Position numbers and translations under genes: made by a program
Notes under the pieces: model-generated
Seen by the model: the letters and a program-made list of their open reading frames with translations, nothing else
What the model was told of the DNA's origin: nothing
Database searches by the model: none
From: Xanthobacteraceae bacterium
GTDB taxonomy: Bacteria; Pseudomonadota; Alphaproteobacteria; Rhizobiales; Xanthobacteraceae
Length of the DNA stretch: 5,647 nt
NCBI GenBank assembly: GCA_030043175.1
Contig: JASHYD010001394.1
Location: 1-5,647 of the forward strand
Direction: 5' to 3'
In this document: positions 1 through 5,219 of the stretch, in pieces
How positions within the stretch are numbered: position 1 is the stretch's first letter
Layout of the letters: each line of letters starts with the position of its first letter

Positions 1-171
1 CGATACGGCATTTTTATTACCGAAGAAAATGCTCCCGGCGCGGGTCTCAACTATGTCAATGAATGGACGGGTTACGACGTCGAGGAAGCCTACGAGGCAA
101 ACATTGATCTGATCAATAAGTCGAACGAAATCGTTAGTTACGGGGCGACTCTCATCGTGGTCCCCGATTAA
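1..171 (+). CDS. C-terminal end of a protein of unknown function (partial)
   Basis: Frame 1 is open from the first base to a TAA at 169-171 and gives 56 residues, starting RYGIFITEENAPGAG and ending GATLIVVPD. The start lies outside the window. I do not recognise the family. The fragment is acidic and rich in Tyr, Asn and Glu, with no transmembrane segment. The next gene starts 10 bases downstream behind a strong ribosome binding site, so the two are almost certainly one transcript. GC content over 1-418 is about 49%, clearly below the rest of the window, which suggests acquired DNA. The coding call rests on the open frame, the tight spacing to the next gene and the lack of any competing frame. 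Function is unknown. Confidence 0.7.
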   Translation, partial: RYGIFITEENAPGAGLNYVNEWTGYDVEEAYEANIDLINKSNEIVSYGATLIVVPD

Positions 172-181
172 GGAGGATGCC

Positions 182-418
182 ATGAAAGTAGCGGTGCTAT
201 ACAACAACAGTGGCGAAATAATTTGCATGCAGCATTACGGCCGTGCAGATCAAAGCAACGAACGTGCTGTAAAGCAGCGAATGCTGCCCCGCGAAGGTCA
301 ACTTCTGCAAGAAATGGAGGTTCCGCAACAGCACATGCATCTGAAGCCGATCGAATTGCATAAAACCGTTATGGTGGATACAACGCAATCGCCCCACACA
401 CTGATTACCAAGCCATGA
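182..418 (+). CDS. 78-residue protein of unknown function, second gene of an AT-richer operon
   Basis: The ATG at 182 follows a perfect AGGAGG (171-176) with a 5-base gap. This site overlaps the stop codon of the upstream gene, so the pair is likely translationally coupled. An earlier ATG at 177 reads only two codons before a stop. The protein begins MKVAVLYNNSGEII and ends PHTLITKP. It alternates hydrophobic and polar residues in a way that suggests a small mostly beta protein, and has no signal peptide or membrane segment. It carries several His and Met residues (QQHMHLK, ELHKTVMV), but no recognisable metal site. I do not recognise the family. Partnership with the upstream gene is inferred from spacing only. 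Codon use is AT-richer than in genes further right, as expected for transferred DNA. Confidence 0.8.
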   Translation: MKVAVLYNNSGEIICMQHYGRADQSNERAVKQRMLPREGQLLQEMEVPQQHMHLKPIELHKTVMVDTTQSPHTLITKP

Positions 419-967
419 AACTCAGTTCTCGGGTGCTTATCGATGTCGCCTCGAACTGGCTCGCCAAGCTACGCCCCCAGAGGGAGCGCGCCGGCCGCCC
501 CAGACTGAGCCACCGATCCCTCTGCTCAGCCACTGCGAAACTCGGCTATGCCCTGTTACTCCCATAGGAATGGTCGAGCGACACAAAGGCAGTTGGGCGA
601 GTGGGCTGAAAGAACCCCGACCCCTGCCGAAGCTCCTCGGAGACAAGCACCGGGACCGCATGGGGCGATATGCGCACACCCCACGCAGCAAGGCCAACGC
701 CGGCCGCAGCGGCGGCGTTCCGGCAAGCTGGCCACACTGGCTCGCTCGTACCGGCGCGGTTGGGACGGCGGCCCGCAACTCCCGCCGCCTCCAAAGCCTG
801 CGGCCCGCTTCTTGCACCGCTGACCGTGCGTGCTGGCCCTCACCTGGTCCCGTGCGTAGGATCCCGGCTCCCTGATACCCGGCACAGGGGGCTGGGACCG
901 CTTTCTTTGCCAAGGCGCTGCTTGCTCGCGCTGGGTTTGCGGCGCGCCAGGTCGCATACCCATGGCC
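419..967. other. GC-rich stretch with no recognisable gene
   Basis: Directly after the stop at 418 the GC content rises from about 49% to about 67% (counted over 421-1020), with a core near 73% around 660-900. Several frames on both strands are open for 80-200 codons, but their products are low-complexity Arg, Ala, Pro and Gly strings without motifs, as expected when stop codons are rare. The minus frame ending at 546 (about 80 residues, with the run PHAVPVLVSEELRQG) looks the most protein-like, but I cannot identify it. The right edge of the block falls inside the broken MAKK gene. No terminal inverted repeats or target-site duplication were found by eye. It may be a decayed mobile element or the debris of a recombination. 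Confidence 0.5.
696..719. repeat. Strong GC-rich hairpin inside the GC-rich stretch
   Basis: The arms AACGCCG (696-702) and CGGCGTT (713-719) are exact reverse complements. Inside them CCG (704-706) pairs with CGG (710-712) around a CAG loop, leaving a single bulged G at 703. This gives 10 paired bases with a 3-base loop. No T-run follows on either strand, so it is not a standard intrinsic terminator. I tested the integron attC pattern and it does not fit. In DNA this rich in G and C such a hairpin could be chance. Confidence 0.4.
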
Positions 968-1033
968 CTGCGCCGATATCTTGCAAATGCTCCAGGCCGT
1001 CAGCTCTTGCGGTGGTTCAGGCTTCTTGGCCAT
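968..1033 (-). pseudogene. Broken start of a small MAKK-type protein gene (copy 1)
   Basis: Read on the minus strand from the ATG at 1033, the first 22 codons give MAKKPEPPQELTAWSICKIS plus AQ. This resembles, from memory, the beginning of a short conserved protein common in Bradyrhizobium (MAKKPxP, then TxWSIYKI), which normally runs to about 60 residues. After codon 22 or so the resemblance ends, and the frame runs into the GC-rich stretch as Arg- and Ala-rich sequence to a stop at 437. I tested the other two frames for the expected continuation (a LGTVEA-like, then AAxEF-like segment) and did not find it. This therefore looks like a junction with unrelated DNA, not a simple frameshift. The promoter in front is intact. 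The family function is unknown to me. Confidence 0.5.
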
Positions 1034-1039
1034 GCCCGC

Positions 1040-1068
1040 AATATCGGCCGAGATCTTGGTGCGTTCAA
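1040..1068 (-). promoter_or_regulatory. Sigma70-type promoter of MAKK copy 1, predicted leaderless
   Basis: On the minus strand, TTGAAC (1068-1063) and GATATT (1045-1040) are separated by exactly 17 bases. Only six bases (GCGGGC) separate the -10 from the ATG at 1033-1031, so a start point seven bases after the -10 would be the A of the ATG. No Shine-Dalgarno sequence fits in that gap. The same elements with the same spacings recur at 3448-3476, and this recurrence is the main support for the call. Confidence 0.55.
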
Positions 1069-1332
1069 TCGGCCGGCTGAGTTAGCTCCAGCGCCACGCC
1101 ACGACCGTGGAGCCCAGCCGCGAAATCGGACGATTCTATGATGACCGCGGCTTCAATTTAAGCCACAATCGGCGCCACCGGAGGGGCTTCCCTGCTGACT
1201 GAACGCACGTTCGGACCGGCTTATTTATTTCGATGATGTTGCCGACGTTGCATTGCTGTACGGATGGGTCAAGCGCCGCCGCGTACACTCTAAAAGAAGC
1301 CAGATCAACCAATCAATTTATGGAGAAGAAAT
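1069..1332. other. Non-coding region upstream of the binding protein gene
   Basis: I see no convincing gene here. A minus-strand frame of about 30 codons (containing ESSDFAAGLHGRG, ending at the TGA that overlaps the TTGAAC box) is open from 1166 to 1069. It could be the tail of a lost gene, but it has no visible start. GAACG CA CGTTC at 1201-1212 is a short palindrome that could be an operator. An AT-rich run follows at 1221-1233 (TTATTTATTTCG). TACACT at 1284-1289 is a possible -10 for the gene at 1333, but no good -35 lies 16-18 bases before it, so the promoter may be activator dependent. These site calls are weak. Confidence 0.35.
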
Positions 1333-2553
1333 ATGCGAAATTATCGGCGTTGGCTGACATTGGCGGTGACGGTCGGCATCACGGCCGTAGCGGCCAGCCC
1401 GGTCGCGGCGCAGAAGAAATACGATCCCGGCGCAAGCGACACCGAGATCAAGATCGGCAACATCATGCCATACAGCGGGCCCGCCTCGGCCTACGCCGAG
1501 ATCGGAAAAGCTGAAGCCGCATATTTCCAGAAAATCAATGCCGAGGGCGGTATCAACGGCCGTAAGGTCAATTTCATCAGCTATGACGACGGATATAACC
1601 CGCCTAAAGCGGTGGAGCAAGCGCGTAAGCTTGTTGAAAGCGACGAAGTCCTGTTGATTTTTAATCCCCTCGGGACGCCCAGTAACACCGCGATCCAAAG
1701 GTATATGAACTCAAGAAAAGTGCCGCAGCTTTTTGCCTCGACAGGCGCGACGAAATTTAATGATCCGCGGCAATTCCCTTGGACCATGGGCTGGCAGCCA
1801 AGCTACGAGAGCGAAGGGCGCATCTACGCCGAATATCTCCTGAAGAACCATCCGCAAGGAAAAGTCGGCGTCCTTTATCAGAATGACGATCTCGGCAAGG
1901 ATTACCTCAAGGGGTTGAAGGACGGGCTCAACGGCAAGATGCGGGTCGTCGCCGAGATGCCCTATGAGGTTACTGACCCGACAGTTGACTCTCAGATTGT
2001 CAGCCTCAAAGCGTCGGGCGCCGATATCTTCGTCAATGTTGCAACGCCAAAGTTCGCCGCCCAGGCGATCAAAAAAATCGCCGATCTTGGCTGGAGACCG
2101 GTCCATCTGCTTAGCAATATCTCCGCCTCGGTCGGCGCAACGCTCAAACCTGCTGGTCTCGACAATGCCAAGGGAGTGCTAACCGCGTTTTACCTCAAAG
2201 ACCCCACCGATCCGACCTGGAAGGACGACGCGGCATACAAGGAATGGTCGGCCTTCATGGACAAATATTATCCCGACGGCGACAAGACGTCAGCGGCTAC
2301 GGTATTTGGTTATTCGGTAGCACAGACCTTGGTAGCGGTGCTCAAGCAGAGCGGTGACAACCTCACCCGAGAGAACGTCCTGAAGCAGGCGGCAAGCCTC
2401 AAGAACTTGGAACTTGGTATGCTGCTGCCGGGCATCAAGATCAACACCAGCCCGAGCGATTTTAGGCCGATCAAACAGATGCAGATGGAGCGGTTCAACG
2501 GTACGAGCTGGGAACTGTTCGGCCCGGTGATGACCAGCGATGTCGGCGGCTGA
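1333..2553 (+). CDS. Periplasmic substrate-binding protein of a branched-chain amino acid type ABC transporter (LivK-like)
   Basis: The product is 406 residues, normal for the Peripla_BP_6 (type I periplasmic binding fold) family. The ATG at 1333 follows GGAG at 1322-1325 with a 7-base gap. Residues 1-26 form a Sec signal peptide: RNYRRW basic start, hydrophobic LTLAVTVGITAVAA, and a VAA cleavage site before QKKYD. The mature domain opens with TEIKIGNIMPYSGPASAY (37-54), the usual first strand and ligand-contact loop, followed by YFQKINAEGGINGRKV, typical of the family. GVLYQNDDLGKDYLKGLK is the start of the second lobe. Paralogs in Bradyrhizobium often sit near aromatic acid degradation genes, and the family also binds amino acids and amides, so the ligand cannot be named. 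No permease or ATPase gene is adjacent, so this is an orphan component that must work with a transporter encoded elsewhere. The gene looks intact. Confidence 0.93.
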   Translation: MRNYRRWLTLAVTVGITAVAASPVAAQKKYDPGASDTEIKIGNIMPYSGPASAYAEIGKAEAAYFQKINAEGGINGRKVNFISYDDGYNPPKAVEQARKLVESDEVLLIFNPLGTPSNTAIQRYMNSRKVPQLFASTGATKFNDPRQFPWTMGWQPSYESEGRIYAEYLLKNHPQGKVGVLYQNDDLGKDYLKGLKDGLNGKMRVVAEMPYEVTDPTVDSQIVSLKASGADIFVNVATPKFAAQAIKKIADLGWRPVHLLSNISASVGATLKPAGLDNAKGVLTAFYLKDPTDPTWKDDAAYKEWSAFMDKYYPDGDKTSAATVFGYSVAQTLVAVLKQSGDNLTRENVLKQAASLKNLELGMLLPGIKINTSPSDFRPIKQMQMERFNGTSWELFGPVMTSDVGG

Positions 2554-2567
2554 CAAAATGGCGGGTA

Positions 2568-2610
2568 GGTAGCCGGAGGCGCGGGGGCGACCGGCAGCAA
2601 TCCGGCTACC
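2568..2610. terminator. 10-bp-stem hairpin after the binding protein gene, possible terminator or mRNA 3' protector
   Basis: GGTAGCCGGA (2568-2577) and TCCGGCTACC (2601-2610) are perfect reverse complements around a 23-base GC-rich loop. The stem begins 15 bases after the stop codon of the binding protein gene. It lies between that gene and the converging ligase remnant, so it could act on transcripts from either side. There is no T-run after it on either strand, so it is not a canonical intrinsic terminator. A processing stop or a Rho-coupled end is as likely. Confidence 0.5.
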
Positions 2611-2663
2611 ACCGATAGTCAATCAACACGAGCCCGTGCCCGCGGCGCCGCCGCGCAACGACG

Positions 2664-3390
2664 TCACCAAAACTCTCGACGCCGCATTATTCGAAGCGGA
2701 TGGGAGTGAGGCCATTCGGCTAACACCTGCGGGGGGTCATCGCCTGACCGCTCGCGTCCGCTGCCTAGGGCTCGTCGATTCCACCTCTCGCTCCCCTCCC
2801 GTTGCACGGCGATGCTGGCGGGATTGCGGACCTTGATCCAGACGCGGTTCGGGCCGGATCGATAGGTACCGTCTACCCTCTTGGAAACGATGCCCTCGGC
2901 GCCAACCTGACAAGCATGCGCAAAGACGGTGGCGCCATCCTCGGCAATGTGTTCGTTAAACAGGATGCCGGCCTTGGCATCGCGCAGCAGGCCTGCCAGC
3001 GCGGCCTTGCGTTCGAGGAACGGGCGATCGCGCAGATCCGCGCCATCATGCTCGATCAAGTCGAAGGCGTAGAGTAACGCAGTTCGGGTGGCCTCACGAC
3101 GGAACAACTCGTCGAACCGTGACAAGCCGTCAGGCCCGAGCACAACCGCCTCGCCGTCAATCGTGAAGCTCTTGGCTTTGATGCCTTCCGCGGCAGCCGC
3201 GATCCCCGCCAGTCGCACAGTCATAGGCATTACGGCTGTAGAGCCGTACGGTGGGACCGTCTCGGCGGACGATCATCCGGTAACCGTCGTGCTTGATTTC
3301 GTGAACCCAATCGGTGCCGGCCGGCGGTTTTAACCTGAGGACCGGCTGGGCGGGGAAGATGAACCCGGCCGGAAGTCCCTGAATCTTCAT
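2664..3390 (-). pseudogene. ATP-dependent DNA ligase, catalytic domain only, frameshifted
   Basis: Two overlapping minus-strand frames together encode one small ligase. The first frame, from the ATG at 3390, carries motif I, EIKHDGYR, with the adenylated lysine at residue 33, up to YSRNAYD (residue 57). The second frame continues from about 3220 with VRLAGIAAAAE, TIDGEAVVL (motif III region), YAFDLIEHDG, EGIVSKRVDG (motif IV) and VWIKVRNP (motif V). Motif order and spacing fit the LigD/Lig1-type nucleotidyltransferase domain. No OB-fold domain follows, as is usual for this short Bradyrhizobium type. The join reads TATGACTGTGCGA, where the family suggests Tyr-Asp-Trp-Thr-Val-Arg, so a 5-base unit (GACTG) seems lost. 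The frame also runs on 37 codons past the expected end (ERWNR) to the stop at 2664. The gene would act in DNA end repair if intact. As it stands, no single product holds both motif I and motifs III-V. Confidence 0.85.
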
Positions 3391-3441
3391 GTCACCCGCG
3401 CAATTCCTGGCTTTCTGGATGGCTCAGGCTTTCTTGGCCAT
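3387..3441 (-). pseudogene. Second MAKK-type start, frameshifted, in front of the ligase remnant (copy 2)
   Basis: From the ATG at 3441 the minus strand reads ATG GCC AAG AAA GCC TGA, stopping after five codons (MAKKA). Copy 1 reads ATG GCC AAG AAG CCT GAA CCA. Removing one A from the run here restores MAKKPEPSRKPGIARVT, followed by a TGA at 3389-3387 that overlaps the ligase ATG at 3390 by two bases. The copy is therefore either a decayed MAKK gene joined to the ligase, or a five-codon upstream reading frame ahead of it. The ligase ATG has no good Shine-Dalgarno of its own. I cannot tell from sequence whether the extra A is old or a sequencing error. Confidence 0.45.
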
Positions 3442-3447
3442 GCGGCA

Positions 3448-3476
3448 AGTATCCGCCGCGAGCTATATAGGTTCAA
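3448..3476 (-). promoter_or_regulatory. Sigma70-type promoter of MAKK copy 2 and the ligase remnant
   Basis: On the minus strand, TTGAAC (3476-3471) and GATACT (3453-3448) are separated by exactly 17 bases, and the -10 is again six bases (TGCCGC) from the ATG at 3441-3439. The -35, spacer length, -10 position and first codons match the site at 1040-1068, although the spacer sequences differ. Transcription would begin at or within a base of the ATG. It lies only 25 bases after the stop of the upstream minus-strand gene, so the ligase could also receive read-through transcription. Confidence 0.55.
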
Positions 3477-3501
3477 TCGGGTCGTTCCCGGAGCGAGAGG
3501 T

Positions 3502-3780
3502 TTAATCGGGCTCTTGGTAATGCAACTTCTCGAGCGCCATCCGCCCCGCATCGGTGATCTTGATGCGGACCACCTCTATAATGCCGCGGCCAGAACCCGT
3601 AACGACCTCTCGTTCCGGCGTTGCGAAGCCTTCGTGAACGAGGCCTGCGATCATGGCGCGATCGAATCCGTGGGCGAGCACCAGCAGCTCCTCCGTGATG
3701 CCGTGCGGAATATTCGCGAGTAGCGCCAATGCATGGCGTTGCTCATTGTCAAGGCTTGGCTCTTTTGGAGGCACCGCCAT
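3502..3780 (-). CDS. 92-residue conserved protein of unknown function, possible winged-helix fold
   Basis: The ATG at 3780 begins MAVPPKEPSLDNEQRHALALL and the frame ends KLHYQEPD at the TAA at 3502-3504. I recognise the sequence type from memory as a small conserved protein of Bradyrhizobium and relatives, without an assigned role. The order HALALLANIPHGITEELL, then FDRAMIAGLVHEGFAT, then VVRIKITDAGRMALEKL, resembles a winged-helix layout: helix, turn, helix, beta hairpin, with the common ending ITxAGRxALE. That suggests DNA binding but is inference. No clear Shine-Dalgarno precedes the ATG. It is transcribed toward the MAKK copy and ligase remnant, and divergently from the gene at 3925, sharing the intergenic palindrome. 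Confidence 0.85.
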   Translation of the reverse strand: MAVPPKEPSLDNEQRHALALLANIPHGITEELLVLAHGFDRAMIAGLVHEGFATPEREVVTGSGRGIIEVVRIKITDAGRMALEKLHYQEPD

Positions 3781-3831
3781 GCGTGCGGGACTAACTGAGT
3801 CGTTCGCCGCCGATGGTCATCTAGGCGACAT

Positions 3832-3895
3832 AGGCTATAAGAAACACCTATAACGGGTATACATTGAGGAACACCCGTTCATCCCGATATAGCCT
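3832..3895. repeat. Nested inverted repeat in a divergent intergenic region
   Basis: The outer arms AGGCTATA (3832-3839) and TATAGCCT (3888-3895) are exact reverse complements. The inner arms AACGGGT (3852-3858) and ACCCGTT (3873-3879) are also exact reverse complements, nested inside them. In RNA the outer stem can extend by a G-U pair (3831/3896) and an A-U pair (3830/3897). The element sits between the start of the minus gene at 3780 and the plus gene at 3925. Each outer arm carries TATAGC, reading outward in opposite directions, so it may be a symmetric pair of -10 boxes with a central operator. A small mobile palindromic repeat is the alternative. Confidence 0.55.
3864..3893 (+). promoter_or_regulatory. 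Promoter of the gene at 3925
   Basis: TTGAGG (3864-3869) and TATAGC (3888-3893) are 18 bases apart. Start of transcription near 3900 would leave a leader of about 25 bases containing the Shine-Dalgarno GGGAGGA (3911-3917). The -10 is part of the right outer arm of the nested inverted repeat, and the inner right arm falls in the spacer. A protein binding the palindrome would therefore block this promoter. Confidence 0.5.
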
Positions 3896-3924
3896 GTCCG
3901 CTGGGTGGCCGGGAGGACATCTTG

Positions 3925-4221
3925 ATGGGCACGAGGGCTTCGGTCGAAATGTATCTTTGCGCATTTCATGTTGGAAAATGGGAGCCTGACGAGAGTATAG
4001 AGGACGCATACCACCGTGCGCTCAACATGACGCCCGATCGGCTTCTCGACGTGCGGAAGGATAACGACGGCTCAATGCATGAAAAGCACGCGAATGCGAT
4101 AGATCGTATGTATGAGGTGGCTGGGCTGAACGTGAAAACGGCAACCGAAGCCGAGAAGGCGTCGCTGCGACTGCGTCTAATCGCCGAGGCGAGGAAGGGT
4201 GGTATGAGGTTTCCCGCTTGA
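3925..4221 (+). CDS. 98-residue protein of unknown function
   Basis: I chose the ATG at 3925 over the TTG at 3922 because GGGAGGA (3911-3917) lies 7 bases before the ATG. The frame ends with a TGA at 4219-4221. The protein starts MGTRASVEMYLCAFHVGKWE and ends ARKGGMRFPA. It is soluble, charged and probably mostly helical from residue 20 on (DESIEDAYHRALNM, then ATEAEKASLRLRLIAEARK). There is no signal peptide or membrane segment. I do not recognise the family. It is divergent from the gene ending at 3502 and shares its palindromic control region. A plausible promoter and a clear ribosome binding site support it as a real gene. Confidence 0.75.
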   Translation: MGTRASVEMYLCAFHVGKWEPDESIEDAYHRALNMTPDRLLDVRKDNDGSMHEKHANAIDRMYEVAGLNVKTATEAEKASLRLRLIAEARKGGMRFPA

Positions 4222-4383
4222 CCGATGCCTAGCCAAGGCCGTCGGCGCTACGTGAGCGGCGCGGCCGACAAGGCAGTTCGCCAGGCACACACGACTGCAC
4301 CGTTCTTGAGCCCGCTCATCTTTTCGGGCGTTCGTCTGGCACGCCCGTACAGCGGCAAATCAAGGCCATTTATCGGAATTTAT

Positions 4384-4413
4384 TTGACGGCGGGTCGAGC
4401 TTGCGTCCATTTT
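4384..4413 (+). promoter_or_regulatory. Weak candidate promoter for the gene at 4450
   Basis: TTGACG (4384-4389) is a near-consensus -35. Eighteen bases later CATTTT (4408-4413) matches the -10 consensus at only three positions. The position fits a leader of about 30 bases before the ATG at 4450. The call rests mainly on the -35. Confidence 0.25.
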
Positions 4414-4449
4414 GAGACAGGGAAGTGGCAACGGTCGGGGCAAACGGCT

Positions 4450-4728
4450 ATGCCAATCAATTCCTTTACACGGCAGGGCGTATTTGATCCTGAAGCAACT
4501 GCCGCGATGGGCGAAGCTTTTGACGCCGCTTGCGAGGAGCTTCATTGTACTACCCAGCCAGAAGTGGTGCGCGAACTTATCGCAATGCTAATTATTGCTG
4601 CTGCAAGCCGGGGCGAACTTGACCCGGTTCGTTTACGGATGGTGGCAGTGGCGGGATTCGCATCACGACCCAGCCGCTTCGCCACCGACGCAGTGCCGAA
4701 AGTGAATGCACGTGCCGGGGCCGCGTAA
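4450..4728 (+). CDS. 92-residue conserved protein of unknown function
   Basis: The frame is open back to an ATG at 4225, but I start it at the ATG at 4450. The family resemblance begins there (MPINSFTRQGVFDPEATAAM), the preceding 75 residues are Arg-rich and non-descript, and the ATG at 4225 has no Shine-Dalgarno. A weak GGGG (4437-4440) lies 9 bases before 4450. From memory, short proteins of the pattern FDPEAxxAMxEAFxAACExL, then QPEVVREVIAxxIIAAAxxGExDP, are widespread in Bradyrhizobium and other alphaproteobacteria and have no assigned role. Two helices are evident. This copy carries HCTTQ where I expect something like DTGQ, and a tail (SRPSRFATDAVPKV...) beyond the usual end. It follows the gene at 3925 after a 228-base gap, so it may have its own promoter. 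Confidence 0.8.
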   Translation: MPINSFTRQGVFDPEATAAMGEAFDAACEELHCTTQPEVVRELIAMLIIAAASRGELDPVRLRMVAVAGFASRPSRFATDAVPKVNARAGAA

Positions 4729-4963
4729 TGGACTCGGTCTGAACGCCTGCGGAGGTCGCGTCGGCGGTTCGCCAGGGTCGCGGGGCCCCGCCCATACGCC
4801 CGATAGCGGCGGGCATCCAAAGCCTTGCGACCGCCATTGTAGTAGATGTTGTCGGGTTCAAAGGCGATACGGGCGATTGCGTTACCCTTGCCGTGACGAT
4901 CGCGTCGGGCCTGCCTACAAGCAGGTCTACGATCGACTGGCCGATGGCCAATTGATAAGTTGA
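4729..4963. other. Convergent intergenic region without a recognisable gene
   Basis: This stretch lies between the ends of converging genes. Frames are open on both strands, but none has a start with a ribosome binding site or a family resemblance. Two short hairpins are visible near the right end: CCTGC/GCAGG (4910-4914 with 4921-4925, loop CTACAA) and TGGCC/GGCCA (4938-4942 with 4946-4950, loop GAT). Neither has a T-run, so they are at most weak transcription ends for the minus- or plus-strand genes. Confidence 0.3.
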
Positions 4964-5152
4964 TCATTCTCCGTCCCCCTTCGTGTCCGCCTCACGTCGC
5001 AAAAGCTCTGCCAACCGCTCACGCGCTTTTCTGGCGCGTTCGTTGGCTGCCGCAGCGCGTTCGTCGAGGTTCTCCATGAGCGCGCGAGCCTCCTCACCCA
5101 GGACCTGCGCCTGTTCACGCGCCCTGCGGATCTCATCGTCCAACGAGCCCAC
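4964..5152 (-). CDS. 62-residue charged, helical, probably coiled-coil protein
   Basis: The frame ends with a TGA at 4966-4964. I choose the GTG at 5152 as start, giving (V)GSLDDEIRRAREQ and so on, because a purine-rich GGATGGAAA lies just before it. Upstream in the same frame the sequence becomes the out-of-frame shadow of the neighbouring gene. Almost the whole protein is one charged helix (ARALMENLDERAAAANERA, then RKARERLAELLRRE) with Leu and Ala at heptad-like spacing, so a coiled coil is likely. It lacks a signal peptide or membrane segment. I recall short proteins of this look in Bradyrhizobium with no known role. It follows the gene ending at 5220 by 67 bases on the same strand, probably one operon. 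Confidence 0.7.
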   Translation of the reverse strand: MGSLDDEIRRAREQAQVLGEEARALMENLDERAAAANERARKARERLAELLRREADTKGDGE

Positions 5153-5219
5153 TATTTTCCATCCGCCTTGAGAAACGGCGCCAGAGGGACGCCGCCAGTG
5201 CGAAACAGACCTTCCGCTC

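Noticed and set aside
690..725. Integron attC recombination site at the GC-rich hairpin
   Set aside because: The flanks do not match the RYYYAAC and GTTRRRY core sites, and no cassette-like array is present.
437..967. Long minus-strand frame continuing from the MAKK start to 437 as a 198-residue protein
   Set aside because: Only the first 22 or so codons look like protein. The rest is Arg-, Ala- and Pro-rich sequence in 67% GC DNA with several equally long competing frames.
670..1080. Plus-strand frame of 136 residues in the GC-rich block
   Set aside because: There is no ribosome binding site or motif, and it runs antisense through the MAKK start and its promoter.
2802..3333. Plus-strand frames of 91 and 81 residues across the ligase
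   Set aside because: They are antisense shadows of the ligase pseudogene, whose motifs I and III-V are unmistakable on the minus strand.
4225..4449. N-terminal extension of the gene at 4450 back to the ATG at 4225
   Set aside because: There is no Shine-Dalgarno at 4225, the extension is low in protein character, and the family-like sequence starts at 4450.
4542..4967. Minus-strand frames of 141 and 119 residues
   Set aside because: They overlap the well-supported plus-strand gene antisense, and their intergenic parts are Arg-rich with no recognisable motif.
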